This document shows positions 10,685-22,915 of a stretch of 64,000 nucleotides of DNA, piece by piece. Numbering within the stretch: the first letter of the stretch is position 1; every line of letters begins with the position of its first letter. The DNA comes from Paramarasmius palmivorus. Its lineage: Eukaryota > Basidiomycota > Agaricomycetes > Agaricales > Marasmiaceae. The DNA lies in NCBI GenBank assembly GCA_037176845.1, contig JAYKXP010000192.1:1-64000 (forward strand). The letters run 5' to 3'. The notes below the pieces were generated by a model. That model was not told where the DNA came from and did not search any database. It saw nothing but the letters and a program-made list of their open reading frames with translations. The translations under genes were made by a program, and so were the position numbers.

Positions 10685-13640
10685 TCGTGTATGAAGGGGC
10701 GATCAGATTAGGAGTAGGGCGCCTCGAGCTGACCATCACCATTGAAACTGAGACATTGACTAGAATCGTGCGTTCTCTCCAGGACTCCCGCTCGCCACGA
10801 TATAAATATAGGATTTCATCTACAGCTCATAACAGGTCGAATCCAAACCAACTCCTGCGCGCTCGAAAGTCATATATCCTCAGTCTGGTTGGGAATGTTA
10901 GTGTGAAGACGTCCTCAACTATTATACGATACTGCTCTGCAAGTTCAAGCGGATTCCAGGGTCTTAACGTGTATCACGTTATGCTATTGCACCAACATCT
11001 GCCCAAGAATCGATATTAGACGAGAAACCTGATGTGCGCTCGTTACCATCGCTGACTGGAGACATTAGAAGATATCGGAGATGATTATGTGGGTACAGGC
11101 GTGAGTGTATTAGGAAGGGAAGTATGTCGCTTTTTCCGCGATAACCAGATCGCAGGACTGATAATCCAACCCAAGACTGGTTCATCGGACGTATTGTTGT
11201 AACGTTCCCCCGCGCAGCACCTGGAATTGCCGACATACACACACTCTCGGTCACTCTCAACGTTCGTATAGGAAGGCGAAATAACCGGAGGCAGTGATTC
11301 CTTCTGTCGGTTTGTTGCTGGAGCCGATTGATTGGTTTGTCTTCTTTGACATCTGTCGTCGTCCAACCTGCTATGATCCCCAGGGCTGGTTCCTACTCCA
11401 TAGCGCCTTTGCACAGCTCCGGGGCATCATTCCCCGTATTTGAATGAGGTTGTCCATATGCGACGCCACTGAGTATCTGAGGTCTTTGCTTAGAGGAGCA
11501 TCAGTACCAAGACATGCTCTCTTTGTCGATCATCGTTCCCTTGCACCCCGATGAGCTAAACTCCGAATCGGATAGGTGGGCCTAGGGTAAGAATACGTGG
11601 AAAGGTTACAAGTATGCTCCAATTTCGGACAATCAATATCCTGAAGCGAGTTCTTCGCCGTTTTATAGGCCTTAACAAACTGCACTATTTGAGGAGCAGA
11701 AAAATGTGTCAAAAGAATAATTAATAATTCCCTACCTCAAAAATGAAGGAGTTGAATCGGCGAACTGCCGCCCAATTTGTGACCTTCCTTTTATGGTATG
11801 TGGTAGTGCGCGTTATCTCGCGAAAAATGACCCATCCAAATGAGGAAACTGTAAACAAGATGTTTTTCTGCTGCAAATCACATCCTTTCTTGTTTTCCTG
11901 GACACAGAAATCACATCCTTTCTTGTTTTCCTGGACACAGAATAGACCTACAAAGACTTGCGAGTACCTCGGAGCATCAAAGTGTTGTGTCCCGACCAAA
12001 TTTGCCACTGTCACATTTTGGTTGGGGTTAGTCGTTTCATTCGGACATTTGCAATCAATCGTTCTCATGTAGTCCACCGAGGGCGAAGACTTGCCATACT
12101 TCATCACCGACAGTATATTTCCAGTCACAGCTACTTTCGTATCGTGAAAGTCTCTTGATATCAGCCCAAATGGATGGAGGTTCTTAACGAAACATAGACA
12201 GTAGGATGTGGGTCATGGTATTCTATACTTATCCACACTTACAGTCAACGAATCCGCGAGAACAAAACGTACGTATGCAAATCCCTTGAACAGCCACTGT
12301 ATTATTCTCAAACAGGCCATTCAACAGCGTCTACCTTGGATAGATATATATCATTTGGGTAGGGTTCCAATCATTACTCCACTTTGTCACACAGTCAAGA
12401 TCCAGTTCGTCTGGCGTTCCGTGGAGCTATGGTTTAACCATCGATGTCTCAGTACACCTTTAAATGAATTCGAGAAATATACGCCGAGGATAAACATTGG
12501 TCCCTCGCGTGAGAGTTCTCTCCTATCCCCTCTCCTTCTCCACCTAATATGAGTACTAATAGAAGGTGGGCGTGGATTGTGCGATTGCTCACTCTTTGAT
12601 AGATTTGATCTTTCGTCGTACAAGGGTCTTGATGATTATCTGAATAGAAATGGTCGCCAAGAACAACAGCACCGGAAAAGAGTAGGAACGATCATTCTGT
12701 AGATATTGCAAACAATAGTCGTTCTCCTACCAATAGATATCCTTGTTCCTGGTGCCTTCGGTCGTTTCCATAGACTGTTGAATATCATGCTCCAGGATGT
12801 GTTATGTTGTCTAAGTTCCTTTTACTAGAAGCTGTGCACTTTGTACCGTACTGAAGTGAATGACTTCGATGGGATTAGGCGACACACACGTTCATTCTGA
12901 AGCCGATCAAGTCGGGCAAGCAATACCTACATTCTAGCAAATATGTTGTCCAGGCTAAATATTTAGATATCGACGTCTCAGACATGAAGGGTGGTCAACC
13001 ATTTGAAACGAAACTCGGGTACCAGGATAAAATCACGGACGGAGATCGAACCACGGCTGCCAGGGTTCAAATTCCAGCAGCGTTCCCGCTTTTCGTGACA
13101 GAACTCCTGGGAAATCCCTTGGTCCAGTCACTTTGGAGCGCCTTATGAGCAAAGGGGCAGCCACATTACGTTTTATATGAAGCTTACCTCTTCCCGATCG
13201 GCAATTGTTATACAGTACTAGAGTAGACTTGTCAAATAATTGAACCTTCGAAGCAGTGGAATACAGGTCTCAGCACCTCTATTGTTTTGCTTAATACGGG
13301 CTTCTCACGAGCATATTTCTTTTCTTTCTACATATGGATGAAAACTTCGAGTGACCCGTTTTAAAATTGATTATCATTTTGTAGAACACATATCCCGAAA
13401 GGGCCAGATACTACATTGAGGGGCTGTAGTCAGTGTGATCTTGGGTTCCAAGAAAAAAAGGCTGTATTTGTAGATGTCTCCTGTCCAAGGTTGTATGGAC
13501 GGCTACAAATACACTCTAATTCGTCCTAGGGTCACCGGTAAATGAACCAGGTCCCGTGTGAGGAGTTAGCACTGCAGCTTGAGGGTGATTCATTTGCCGT
13601 TTTCCTTGATCTCAATACATATCTACTTGGGGAGCAGCAT
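10685..13640. repeat. Segmental duplicate paralogous to 1-2170
   Basis: Non-coding. Runs from an interspersed-repeat member at 10725-10825 to the promoter of Zn2Cys6 copy 3, in the same order as the block at the start of the window. It contains a recent 33-bp tandem duplication at 11875-11940. Confidence 0.65.
11875..11940. repeat. Perfect 33-bp tandem duplication
   Basis: Two identical 33-bp units (11875-11907 and 11908-11940), each ending in cctggacacag, with no substitution between them. Confidence 0.95.
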
Positions 13641-13645
13641 ATAAG
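13640..13645 (+). promoter_or_regulatory. TATA box of Zn2Cys6 copy 3
   Basis: TATAAG, 42 bp before the ATG. Confidence 0.7.
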
Positions 13646-13681
13646 ATCCTCTCATATTTGCGCCACCTATACATCGCAAGC

Positions 13682-14409
13682 ATGGGCAGGGAAACACGCC
13701 ACTCTCAGCGTGTTGGTCCCCGCGCTATTAGAGCATGTACCAACTGTCGTCGTCAAAAGACCAGATGTAAACCTCATCGTAACCGAGGGCCTACAGACGA
13801 CTCTGAGGTTTGCACGCGATGTTACCTGAGAGGGATTCATTGCGAATACCTTCCCACCGATTCTCTCTCGTCTTCACAGCGTCACAAAGAACCACAAATA
13901 TCCCTTCCCCAACCTCCTCTCTGCTCACTAGGGTTAATCCCAGTTCCAACACCGCCACGGGCTAGAGTTGTTGATGGTCAGGCCACTGAATGCCCATCAC
14001 TTCCTTCCACTTTCGCCTCATTAGATGAAGGCTACACAAACAACGATCGCTTCACCAGTGCCTTTGGAAATAGCGATGAAAACGTCATTTTCATCCAGCA
14101 GAGATCATGGAACCGGAACGAGTCTCATCCGGAACAGTGTTGGGAGAATTGGCATTTCCCGTCAGTGGCAACAGCTATATTCGAGCCAGAACATGCCCCG
14201 GTGGTCCCGGGACCAAGTTCATACGAGCAAAACGGAGTCTTTACTTCACCCAGCTCTTCACAGCACTCTGTTGCGCAGTTAGATGAACGCCATATCCCGT
14301 GGGGGTTTGTATTCCTATAACAGCTCTATCTATATGCTGACAGAGCGATCATTATAGAGATATTGCGACTATATGCCTAGGACAATCATGTTCTTGGGGA
14401 CATCACTAG
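13682..14409 (+). CDS. Short Zn2Cys6 DNA-binding protein, copy 3
   Basis: Exons 13682-14304 and 14358-14409 give 224 residues. The zinc cluster is intact (C19, C22, C29, then three more Cys ending at IHC). Ten bases that encode DPQTR in other copies are missing, so exon 1 ends at TGGGG, yet the donor and the reading phase are kept. The tail reads CLGQSCSWGHH, with Trp in place of the second Cys of the usual C-x-C. An upstream in-frame ATG at 13658 lies in what other copies show to be the leader, so 13682 was preferred. Function is probably the same as the other copies: sequence-specific DNA binding in the nucleus, target unknown. Confidence 0.78.
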
Positions 14410-17205
14410 ATTTTCCCTCTGCGATTAAGCAGCACTGTAGCAAAGTTTCGACAGCCTGAAGTACTACATACATACAAGGTTCTGTTGATGTCTAATTCTT
14501 GTCAAGTACGGAGGCATCTTCCCCGATAATGGATCTACCCCCGCAGCCATGTTGCGTGATATGTATCCCGCTTCAACGACTGACAGATTGAGCTTCGAGT
14601 AGTACATTATTGGAGATGATTGAACAGGCTAGAACAAGGCGCAAACGTAATGCGATGGAGATTTGATGGAGAGTGCTGTTAGTCTAACTGTCTTCAACTG
14701 AATATTTGCTGTGCGTGGGACTGCTTGCTATTCCCGTGATTTCGCGTGCAGACCTGGCCCCGGAACGTTTATCAAAGTCAGCTTTGGTCCAAAAATTTGG
14801 CTTCTCGTCGATATTCCACATGATCGGCACGGAATACATCTCGCAAATATTCACAGTTATGGTCTACCTCGACAGAGATTGATACACCCAATTTCCACTC
14901 TTATCCGCCATTTGACGGGCATACCGTTTGGACCGTTCGTTCAGTGGCATCACTCTCTACAGCATCGCTCCGAAGCAGTCGGATCACCGGCACCATCCAA
15001 ACGCCGACGGTGACTTGAAATCGTACGTAAAACTTTTTTCTTCCCTTGCTACGCTGCCGAGCATTCCTCTCCCCCTCAAATATCTTGTTTACCTTGGGCC
15101 TACCTATCCACAGGCTCCCATCGTGTGGATGTAGGGCATGCCTATACCAACTTTCCCGTATCAACCATCCTATGCCAATCATTCACACCCTCAGAAGACT
15201 AAATGACCTTCAAGACACCTTCATCAATCTCATTCCTCGCCGTGGACCGAGTTGTCGCAACCACATATTTTCGCATTCCTGCAACTGTCGTCGATGCCGC
15301 TCGCGATACCAACCTCGAAAGGGTAAGGGTGACAAGGCGGATATGGGTCTAGGAAGAGGGGCAAATACAACGTCTATCCTCCTACGGTTACCGACTTACA
15401 GAAGATCAAAATCTTCGCCTTGGATCCAGCCTTTTCCCTCCTCAAGTATCTTATTCCTCTCGACATCGCCATTCGAGTTGCCGCCGACTCTCGTGGGGTG
15501 CACGTAGGATATGGCTACACCGACTTCCCTGGGCCCATCTCATTAATTCTATCCCAACGAGTCACCCGTTGAGGAGATCAGGTTTCGTTACGTGAGGTGG
15601 TCAAGCTCTTCGATCACACCGCCATCGAAATTCGTTCCTTGGAATCAAATACACGTGGTCCTCCAGTCATCGTCGACACTCATTCCGACATACCAACCAA
15701 CCTTGGAAAAGGAGCCAGGCAGGGCTAATGGTGATGCGCTGGTTCAAGAGACTGAAGTACTGATTGTTTACTTTGTAGCCCCCGCCTCTGGCATATGTTT
15801 CTACACCGTTATTTATGTGATTAGTATGACAAATATGCGACTCCCTTGGGAATTTCAGCATATTGTAGATTATTTTGGTCAGAGGAAACATTCGAGTCGA
15901 TGTTTCGCGAAAGGTGGTTTCGGGTTGCATATTTCGAGGTGGTTTTTTGCTTGGAGCATTCACCTTCAGGATTGACCCGTGGGTACGCTAGGGACAATAC
16001 CGTTATGCGAAAGACTTCTATCGCTACCCTTCATGGGTGTCGAGCTAGTTACAGAGGGTGTTGGTCTCATTAGTCTTGTTTCCCATCTAGGTACCTGAGC
16101 CACATACACTCCGAGGAGCCGAGAGCCGAGAGCCGAAAGGCACGTGGATTACCGCTTGCGCTTCTTTTTGAATTTCCACCACAAACGCCGACAGCTCCGA
16201 TCGTACGTTTTTCTTCTGGCTGCCGACTTAGGACGTTGACCACTCTTCCTTCTCTCCGGACGCTCACTTTTCTTGATACAGTTATTCTGGTGGATGATCA
16301 CCCCACCTTCAAGGTCAAGCAGAACCAGCTAGGACACCAACACGAACATCAACACGTTCATCTATAGGCCCACGAAATATTCTATACCAATCATTCACTC
16401 GCTCAGAAGATCAAGCACCTCATTGCTTGAGGTGATCGATACACACTCAAAGTCTCTTTTCGACACTTGTCGTCGTCCTCACCCGTTCTGAACACAGTTG
16501 CCGATCCCTGGAATCAAATCCACTCGCTCTTACGCTTCGCCATTGTCTCCGATGCCGCCCTCGAGATACCAACTGCGAAAGGATGAAGGTTACAAGGCAG
16601 GTGTGGTTGTAGTTTAAGAGAGGCAAACTTGAACATAATGGACAGGTGCGTCTACGGGACCCGTTACTCCGCGCCAACCCTGTTGCTTACTGGTACAGAA
16701 TATCAACGTTTTCGCGCTCTTAGGTCCTCCATCACGAAGCGCCTGCCAGCTACGAGCTAACCAAACGTTCCTACAATTGCGACGTAATCCAATACCCCCT
16801 GTTATCACACCAGTGCGTTGACTATACACCCATTCCATGTTCGACGGAAAGAGAGCACTCACGTCGTTTCTATTGTACCCGCCGTGGATAGAAGACGACC
16901 GATAGCAGCAGTGTTGGCGTATGGGCGTGTGGGTATGGTGGGGGGTATCCGGAGGGTTACTGTACGTCAACTATTTGCTTCCCTCTATCGAGGATGTGCT
17001 GATATTCACTCAGCTCTCGCCACATCTCATTGCATGCTCTTCGTCCAAGCTACCCCTTTTTCGTCGAGCGTGATCCAGAAATGTAGGTGTCCCGTTCTCG
17101 TTCAATAAATTATAAACAGGATCACCCATAACCTTCCCCGCAGAGAAGGAGTAGTGGAACAGAGGTTCATTCGTGCGTGGCATAGCCGTAGCACATATTA
17201 CATTT
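14410..17205. other. Intergenic; repeats, no supported gene
   Basis: Holds the cassette 3' flank (14430-14640), interspersed-repeat members at 14985-15075 and 16165-16285, and a segment (15700-15930) shared with 3520-3730. Open frames such as 15046-15507 are not conserved and show no domain. Confidence 0.45.
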
Positions 17206-17209
17206 CCAG

Positions 17210-17292
17210 TCCAGTGTGGTCCGGTGGCTAGCACTGCTTTCTTTCCCCTGGTATCGAAACAGAAGCCTGGGGTTCGGTTCCCCGTATTGGGA
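17210..17292 (+). pseudogene. tRNA-Glu(TTC)-like remnant
   Basis: A D-arm-like GTGGTCCGGTGGCTAGCAC is followed by TGCTTTC with TTC in anticodon position, then a spacer and a T arm (GGGGTTCGGTTCCCC). The acceptor strands do not pair well, so this is scored as a remnant. Confidence 0.35.
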
Positions 17293-17332
17293 TGATGCAT
17301 GTGGTATTGACATTCGAGGAGAGGATGTACCC

Positions 17333-17922
17333 GTCTAATTAGACACCCTTGAAAATCAAGCACGCCGTCTAACTAGACTTGGCGGGAGCGTGTGCGCCTT
17401 GAAGTCTAGTTAGACGACCTTCCGAGCCTGGGACGCGTGATATGCCATTTGTGGGTACTGTCCCGTCCTCTCCTTTCCTCGCGCATCGTCCACTGCGTCT
17501 GCAGCTCCGATAGTGTTCCATTGCCCGTATCATTTATCTAGGTATATACTCACTGATGTTCAGTTATAACTTTAGGAAACAATGAGGGAAACAAGGGAAC
17601 AATACTTGATATATCACCAGTGTTATAGTGTCGCCCGAGGTATCTTCTAAGATTCATCGGCCCTAGAGTCTAGTTAGACGGCCTTCGCACGCTCGAAATA
17701 GTATTGGTGAACATAGGCGGGCGTCTTGTGAGATATGCCAGCCCTATGGTCTAGTTAGGCGGCCTTCCTTGGGAGCAAAATTGATGATGGATACGTCACG
17801 GATGTCTAGTAAACGGTTACGGCCCTAGAGTCTAGTTAGACAGTCTTTTCATTCTCGAAATAGTAACGATGAACGTACGCGGGCGTCTTGTGAGACATAC
17901 CAGCTCTATGGTCTAGTTAGAC
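17333..17922. repeat. Array of seven 12-bp palindromes GTCTARYTAGAC
   Basis: Copies start at 17333, 17367, 17404, 17668, 17749 (one mismatch), 17830 and 17911; a degenerate half-copy is at 17804. The last four are spaced exactly 81 bp apart. Around them lies a two-unit tandem repeat of 162 bp (17661-17822 and 17823 onward), in which the odd and even palindromes have different flanks ('ccctagag' and 'ctatg'). No coding frame runs through it. Confidence 0.85.
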
Positions 17923-18344
17923 AGCCTTTGTCGAGAACGAGATCAGGTGAGATTAGACGGGTACGTCCTGTGTTGGACATTCAAATTTTTCGGGGAAATA
18001 ACTAATGCTGATGTAGACTTCGAGTTGCTCATCCATCCTATGCGAATGCTTCACGTTCGTTTGGGGCTCTTGCTTGATTCGTATGTCGTGAGCTTGAAGT
18101 CGAACCAATGTTTCCGTTATGTTGAGGACATCAACATATGAAAGGTTTCCTGTCGCTGTTGGTGCTGAGTGGAGGTGTAAAATATGTAAAGCTGTTTTAC
18201 GTTCATGATGAATAATTGATCAACTTTTTTAGACTCGCGTGCTTATCAATGATTGTTCACAATGCTGAGATACCATTCCGTCGTTATATCTCGTACAATA
18301 GGGACATCTTGCGAAAACATGGTCTGCACGTAAAACACAATCAC

Positions 18345-18442
18345 TCTGTTATGGTGTTGTGGCTAAAACTATCGCCTCTCATTACTATTAGGGTTTTCTA
18401 AGGAGTACCTCGATAGCCCGCGGTTCGATTCCCTCTAACGGA
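18345..18442 (+). pseudogene. Degenerate tRNA-Glu(CTC)-like copy
   Basis: The acceptor strands TCTGTTA and TAACGGA still pair (one G-T), and CTC sits in a loop after ATCGC. The T stem is broken (CGCGG against CCCTC) and the D arm has substitutions. It sits in the duplicate of the 9.4-kb locus. Confidence 0.5.
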
Positions 18443-20349
18443 ATGACAGTGAGTTGAATTCTTTTGTTTCCCTTATTTAATTGACTATTTCTATGGTCAA
18501 TCTCTTGACTGAACACTACTACGGTTTCATATGTATATAGCTCGACTTCGACGACCTGGAAAATGGAGATGGCGCATGGATCAACACGCAAGTAAAGTCC
18601 ATATATCGTCTAATGGCTAACGCCACTATGTTCCTTGCATCGGCGAGTACTGGAATGCTTGGGTTTTGACTCCCTGCAATGGCAATTAGTATTTCTATGG
18701 GTGTGTCCATGTGTTTGAATGCTCGAGAGACTTTCATCTTGGTTTGGTGCACTTTGAACACTACAGAATCGAATCTTCCTTCGCTCTTAATCAACCGACT
18801 TCAGAATCGACATTGTCACGGAATCGCGCCGAACCAGCCGGCGATCAGATTAGGATTAGGACACCGGGTTGATGTTTCTTGTTTCTTGACTATCGCCATC
18901 CAAACTCTGACAGTGACCAGAAACGTGCGTTCTCATTGTTTCTGCCTGGTAACGATTGATGTGACTCCTCGTTATTTCTAAGACCCTTGTTTTCCATACA
19001 ACCATCTAAACGCAGGTCGAATCTAAACCAACTGCTACCATGCCCTCGGCTCAGAATGTTCGCTTCGTATCATGAAGACCTCCTCAAACACGACGCTTCT
19101 CTTCAAGTTCAACGTGTATCCAAGGTCCTGGTATTTCAGAAAACTAACACACTCACGAATCCAGATCAGACAAAACGTCATTTCTGCGCCTCTGGATATT
19201 GCCCCCGTTCCCATCCCGTCCCGAAGTGATGATATGAGAGGATATTGGAGATGATTATGCCAGTGGATTGGGATGGAAGGTATGTCGACTTTTTCGTTGA
19301 TAACATGACGCAGGACTGATCGTTCAACCCAAGGCTGGTTCGTTGAACATTGCAACATTCCCCGCACAATTCGATCGCTTGAGATAAATCAAACCTATCC
19401 GTTGCAAAAGTACGTTGACATTTTGAATAGACCTGGCAACCTTGGCTGTGTACCACCCATCTTATGCCGAACGGGTGGGTGGTTGAAAAAGGTTACAGGT
19501 ACGCCGTCTCGTTCGGACAATTGTTTCTCGCCGACGGTAAAATACTGACACTTTGATCTCCGTTTAGGCAATAACGGCGGACTACAGCACACCGTTGTGT
19601 GGAGCAGAGAAAGCCTCATTCGCGGTGACTTCTCTTCTATTCCCCCTCTTTCTCCGTCTGATATGATCGATTAGGTGAGTATCAAAAGAAGGTAGGTGTG
19701 TAGTGCCTCGCTATGATTCGTCCTTTGATGTTTCGTCACAGAAGCACCTCGATGACATCCTGAATGGAAATTTTCTGCAACAAACACGAAAATAACAAGA
19801 GTGATTATTTGGTCGGTATTGTAATCAGCGCTCTATCACTGGGTATCTCCTGTTCCTCTGCAAGACCAACTTCTCCATTTGATCATACATTCAGTCATTA
19901 TTCCATTAAGTATCGACAAGCTTTGAGCAAGTACCCCGGAGTGTTACTAATCATACGCGAAGGATCAATCGTCGCTTCGCTGGGCTTGGGGACGTACAAT
20001 TATGAAGAACCAATGGTACTTGTTCTTGTCATCCTTGATATCAAGCACACATGTAGCCCCCTTTCTCATTGGGCCTCAGAATGTGTTTGGTAACTGGCTA
20101 CCCGTGGAACCAAGCATACTGTCTAATTTTCTGTTTCTAGAAGTTATCATCTTGGTAGCGTACCGAACAGAATCTCTTCGACCAGCTCACATGTCATTTT
20201 GGAGCCGAAGAAACGCCTATATGGCATTGGTAACATGCAGGAGCTCGTTTTCACGACCAACTTACGTGAATGGTTTGTTCTGGATAAAAGCCAGAGTATG
20301 AGTGGTGTTCTTTCATACTTCTCCAAGCTAAACCCGCATTCCAGAAAAC
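18443..20349. other. Intergenic; duplicated remnants upstream of the cytolysin gene
   Basis: Contains a second tRNA-like remnant (about 18600-18690), an interspersed-repeat member (18890-19000), and sequence of the 1-700 family (19030-19700). The 19764-20093 open frame has no recognisable domain and no paralogue here. Confidence 0.4.
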
Positions 20350-21181
20350 ATGCCCAGGCAAGCACTTCCACCTCTCTTTATTCATCCTGATCACTAACAA
20401 ATGTTATTCAGTACTGACGAACGGAACGATGGCAATACTGGGGCCATGGAAAATGTACAGACCACTGAAGGTACGCTTGATTACTGAGTCATATTAGGCA
20501 CGGCTCATTCTTCTTATAGATGCAGCAGTTTTTGATAAATGTTCTCAAATCGACTCAGACCTCTTCCTCACCGAGATGCAGCTCGCCAAGTTTGCTGGAC
20601 ATTACCTCACTATTGTCGACGGTGCTCAGGCATTTGACTGGGATAGCTTCCTCGCAGCCGTCGAAAACTATAACGGCAGCGACCTCGTCTTGATCTACCC
20701 GGACTGCGCCAGATCTACCGCCGCTAGTACATCTTCACGACTTCAAAAGAAAGAGCTGTACAAGGGCATATTTCCCCCACTGTCCAAACCTCGAGATGAT
20801 CCACCTCGAGCTGTATCCGACATCTGCGATTACATTGTGGATTTCATGCGGGAAGTCGTCGGTATTCCTATTGACGGCAACGCCATCTATGCAACCGTTC
20901 TCAACGCGTTCACCAATCTCGAATGGGCCACGGAGAGCGGTTTTGCCGATTTCTCTTCTTCGAGTACGGGAACGAACTCGAGCTACGAGTATAGGGTTTT
21001 GTTTTCGTCGCCGTTGGATTCGGAAAGGTTCTTGAGCTTTGTTGCAACGATTTATTTGGAGGCGGATATTCATAATCAGTCGGGGTGGTGGGGGTTGGTT
21101 AGTAGTTCGGTGCAGCACTTTCATTGTGAGATTCTGGGATTGAAGTTCCAGGTCACGAAAGGATTCCAGGATCCATACTGA
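20350..21181 (+). CDS. Cyt-like (volvatoxin A2-type) cytolysin, intact copy
   Basis: Predicted pore-forming cytolysin of the Cyt delta-endotoxin/volvatoxin A2 superfamily, which in mushrooms acts on lipid membranes. The model has three exons (20350-20357, 20412-20470, 20520-21181), 242 residues. The first exon is only 8 nt, ends at a GC donor, and is supported by the same 8-nt first exon in the paralogue at 52321. The first intron has a ctaac branch and ends in ttcag. Family-like landmarks are an ATVLNAFTNLEWAT helix, a Ser-rich stretch, the LFSSPLDSERF strand and a WWGL segment. There is no signal peptide, as in the family. A short Zn2Cys6 gene follows 0.8 kb downstream on the same strand. 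Family assignment is by recalled motif pattern, not a search. Confidence 0.7.
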
Positions 21182-21970
21182 TACTCGAGAGTAAGGTGCC
21201 AAGTAACATTCATTTTTCTTGCCGTTTGATTGCCGCCATGGTACATCTTCCTGTATCGCTCAAACTCGGCACCAAAATTCCTCATTTCTTGGTGTAATAT
21301 ACATAAGTGTATACCTTTTCCAGAGTGTTCATAAGCATGATATACATTCTTGGAACACCCTGACTTACTGGTAAGCAATCGTGCTGAGAAGTGTCGGCGT
21401 GAATGAATGGATCAAAATTGCATCACGCATTGATTTTTACCAGGGACTGTAACCATAGTTCTGATTTCCTGCGGTTTCATATAGTATTGTGGGCTTGAAA
21501 TAGGTAATCTCTTCTTCCACAGCGTCGTATGCTAATCGCAATGTCATCTTCGTGGTCAAGTTCATTGTAGGCCAAGAATCCTGTAACCATCCGTTAAGTG
21601 ATTCCGTTTATTGACATCTGTCATATGTAGCTTCGATATAATCAACTCGTAATGAAGGATATCCTCGTCAACACGTGCTGCATGCCGATCAGCTGTCAAC
21701 GTTCCACTCCCGCCTTCCTGACGGACAATATTATGCGTCAAGTCCGTTGATGGTCGGGACTTTATTGAGGGCTCGCGGTCTGTTTGGGCGTCGATACTTT
21801 ATGTCTTCCGAGTGGAACGGCAGTGAGACATCAACAACTTTAATTCGTGTCAAGGAGACCTGCCGTCTTTATTGTACCACGGCCGCAGAGTTGATGCTAT
21901 GTGTTGAACGTGAAACATTTGCAGTTCATCTTGATGTGTCAATAAGGACATATCTACTAGAGGGGCGGCA

Positions 21971-21976
21971 TATAAG
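21971..21976 (+). promoter_or_regulatory. TATA box of Zn2Cys6 copy 4
   Basis: TATAAG, 43 bp before the ATG. Confidence 0.7.
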
Positions 21977-22013
21977 ATGCTCTGATTGCTTTGCTGGCTG
22001 TAAATCACAAAAA

Positions 22014-22915
22014 ATGGGCAAAGCAACACGTCTCTCTCAGAAACGTGTTGGTACTCGCGCTATCAGAGCATGTACCAACTGTCGTCGTCAAAAGACCAAG
22101 TGTAAACCTCGTCATAGCCGAGGTGCTACAGACGATTCTGAAGCCTGCACGCGATGTTACCTGAAAAGGATTCATTGTGAATACCTTCCCGTTAACTCTC
22201 TCTCTTCGTCACGGGGGCGCAATGCATCGCAAATGGTTCTTCCTCAGCCTCCTCTATCCTCGCTAGGGTTGACCCCAATTCAACCATTATCAGAGTCCGG
22301 AGGGGGCAATGATCAGGATACGAACTGCCCGTCACTTCCTTCCACTGTGATCCCGTCAGGTGAAGGCCCATGTCCTGACTGCACAAACACCGATCGCCTC
22401 GCTGCTGCTTCGAGGAACAGCGATGAAAGCTCCATCATCATGCAGCAGCAGCCATCACAGTCTGGAGGGGGCGATAGTCAAGCCACTGATTTTCCATCGC
22501 TTCCTTTCACTGTTATCCCACCAGATGAAGGCCCACGTTTACACTATACCCACACCGATCGTCTCACTGCTACTGTGGGAAACAATGATGAGAGCACCAT
22601 TGTCATGCAATCATGGACTCAGGAGCAGTCTTGGGGAAATCGGTATCTCCCTCACGCGACGACTATACCCCAGCTAGAATATAATCCGTTGGTCCCGGGA
22701 CATCGCCCAAGCTTATATGAGCAAAATGGAAACTTTGCCTCATCCAGCTCTTCAGCGCACTCTCCTCCGTGGTTAGATGAACATCACATTTCGTGGGATC
22801 CCCAGACAAGGTTTGCACATTCATATAGCTTCAATATAAATTCTGACAGAGCAGTTACTATAGACACATTCCGAATATGTGCCCAGAAAAACCATCTTCT
22901 TGTGAACGTCACTGA
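22014..22915 (+). CDS. Short Zn2Cys6 DNA-binding protein, copy 4, with internal duplication
   Basis: Exons 22014-22810 and 22864-22915, 282 residues, the longest member. The zinc cluster is intact. The extra length comes from a tandem duplication of about 55 residues in the middle: the block starting SGGGNDQDT and ending near IIMQQQPSQ is repeated starting SGGGDSQAT. The two units have since diverged. The spliced tail is CPEKPSSCERH, a drifted form of CLGQPCSCGRH. Unspliced, the frame continues through the intron to 22934. An in-frame upstream ATG at 21675 would add 113 residues, but these fall on the leader and TATA box shared by all copies, so 22014 was chosen. It lies 0.8 kb downstream of the intact cytolysin gene. 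Confidence 0.8.

Noticed and set aside
18600..18690. Second tRNA-like stretch ending 'gggttttgactccctgc'
   Set aside because: Only a partial T arm is visible and no acceptor or anticodon stem forms, so it is noted as remnant, not annotated.
21675..22013. In-frame N-terminal extension of Zn2Cys6 copy 4 by 113 codons
   Set aside because: The extension covers the TATA box and leader that are shared, in other frames or with stops, by the other copies.
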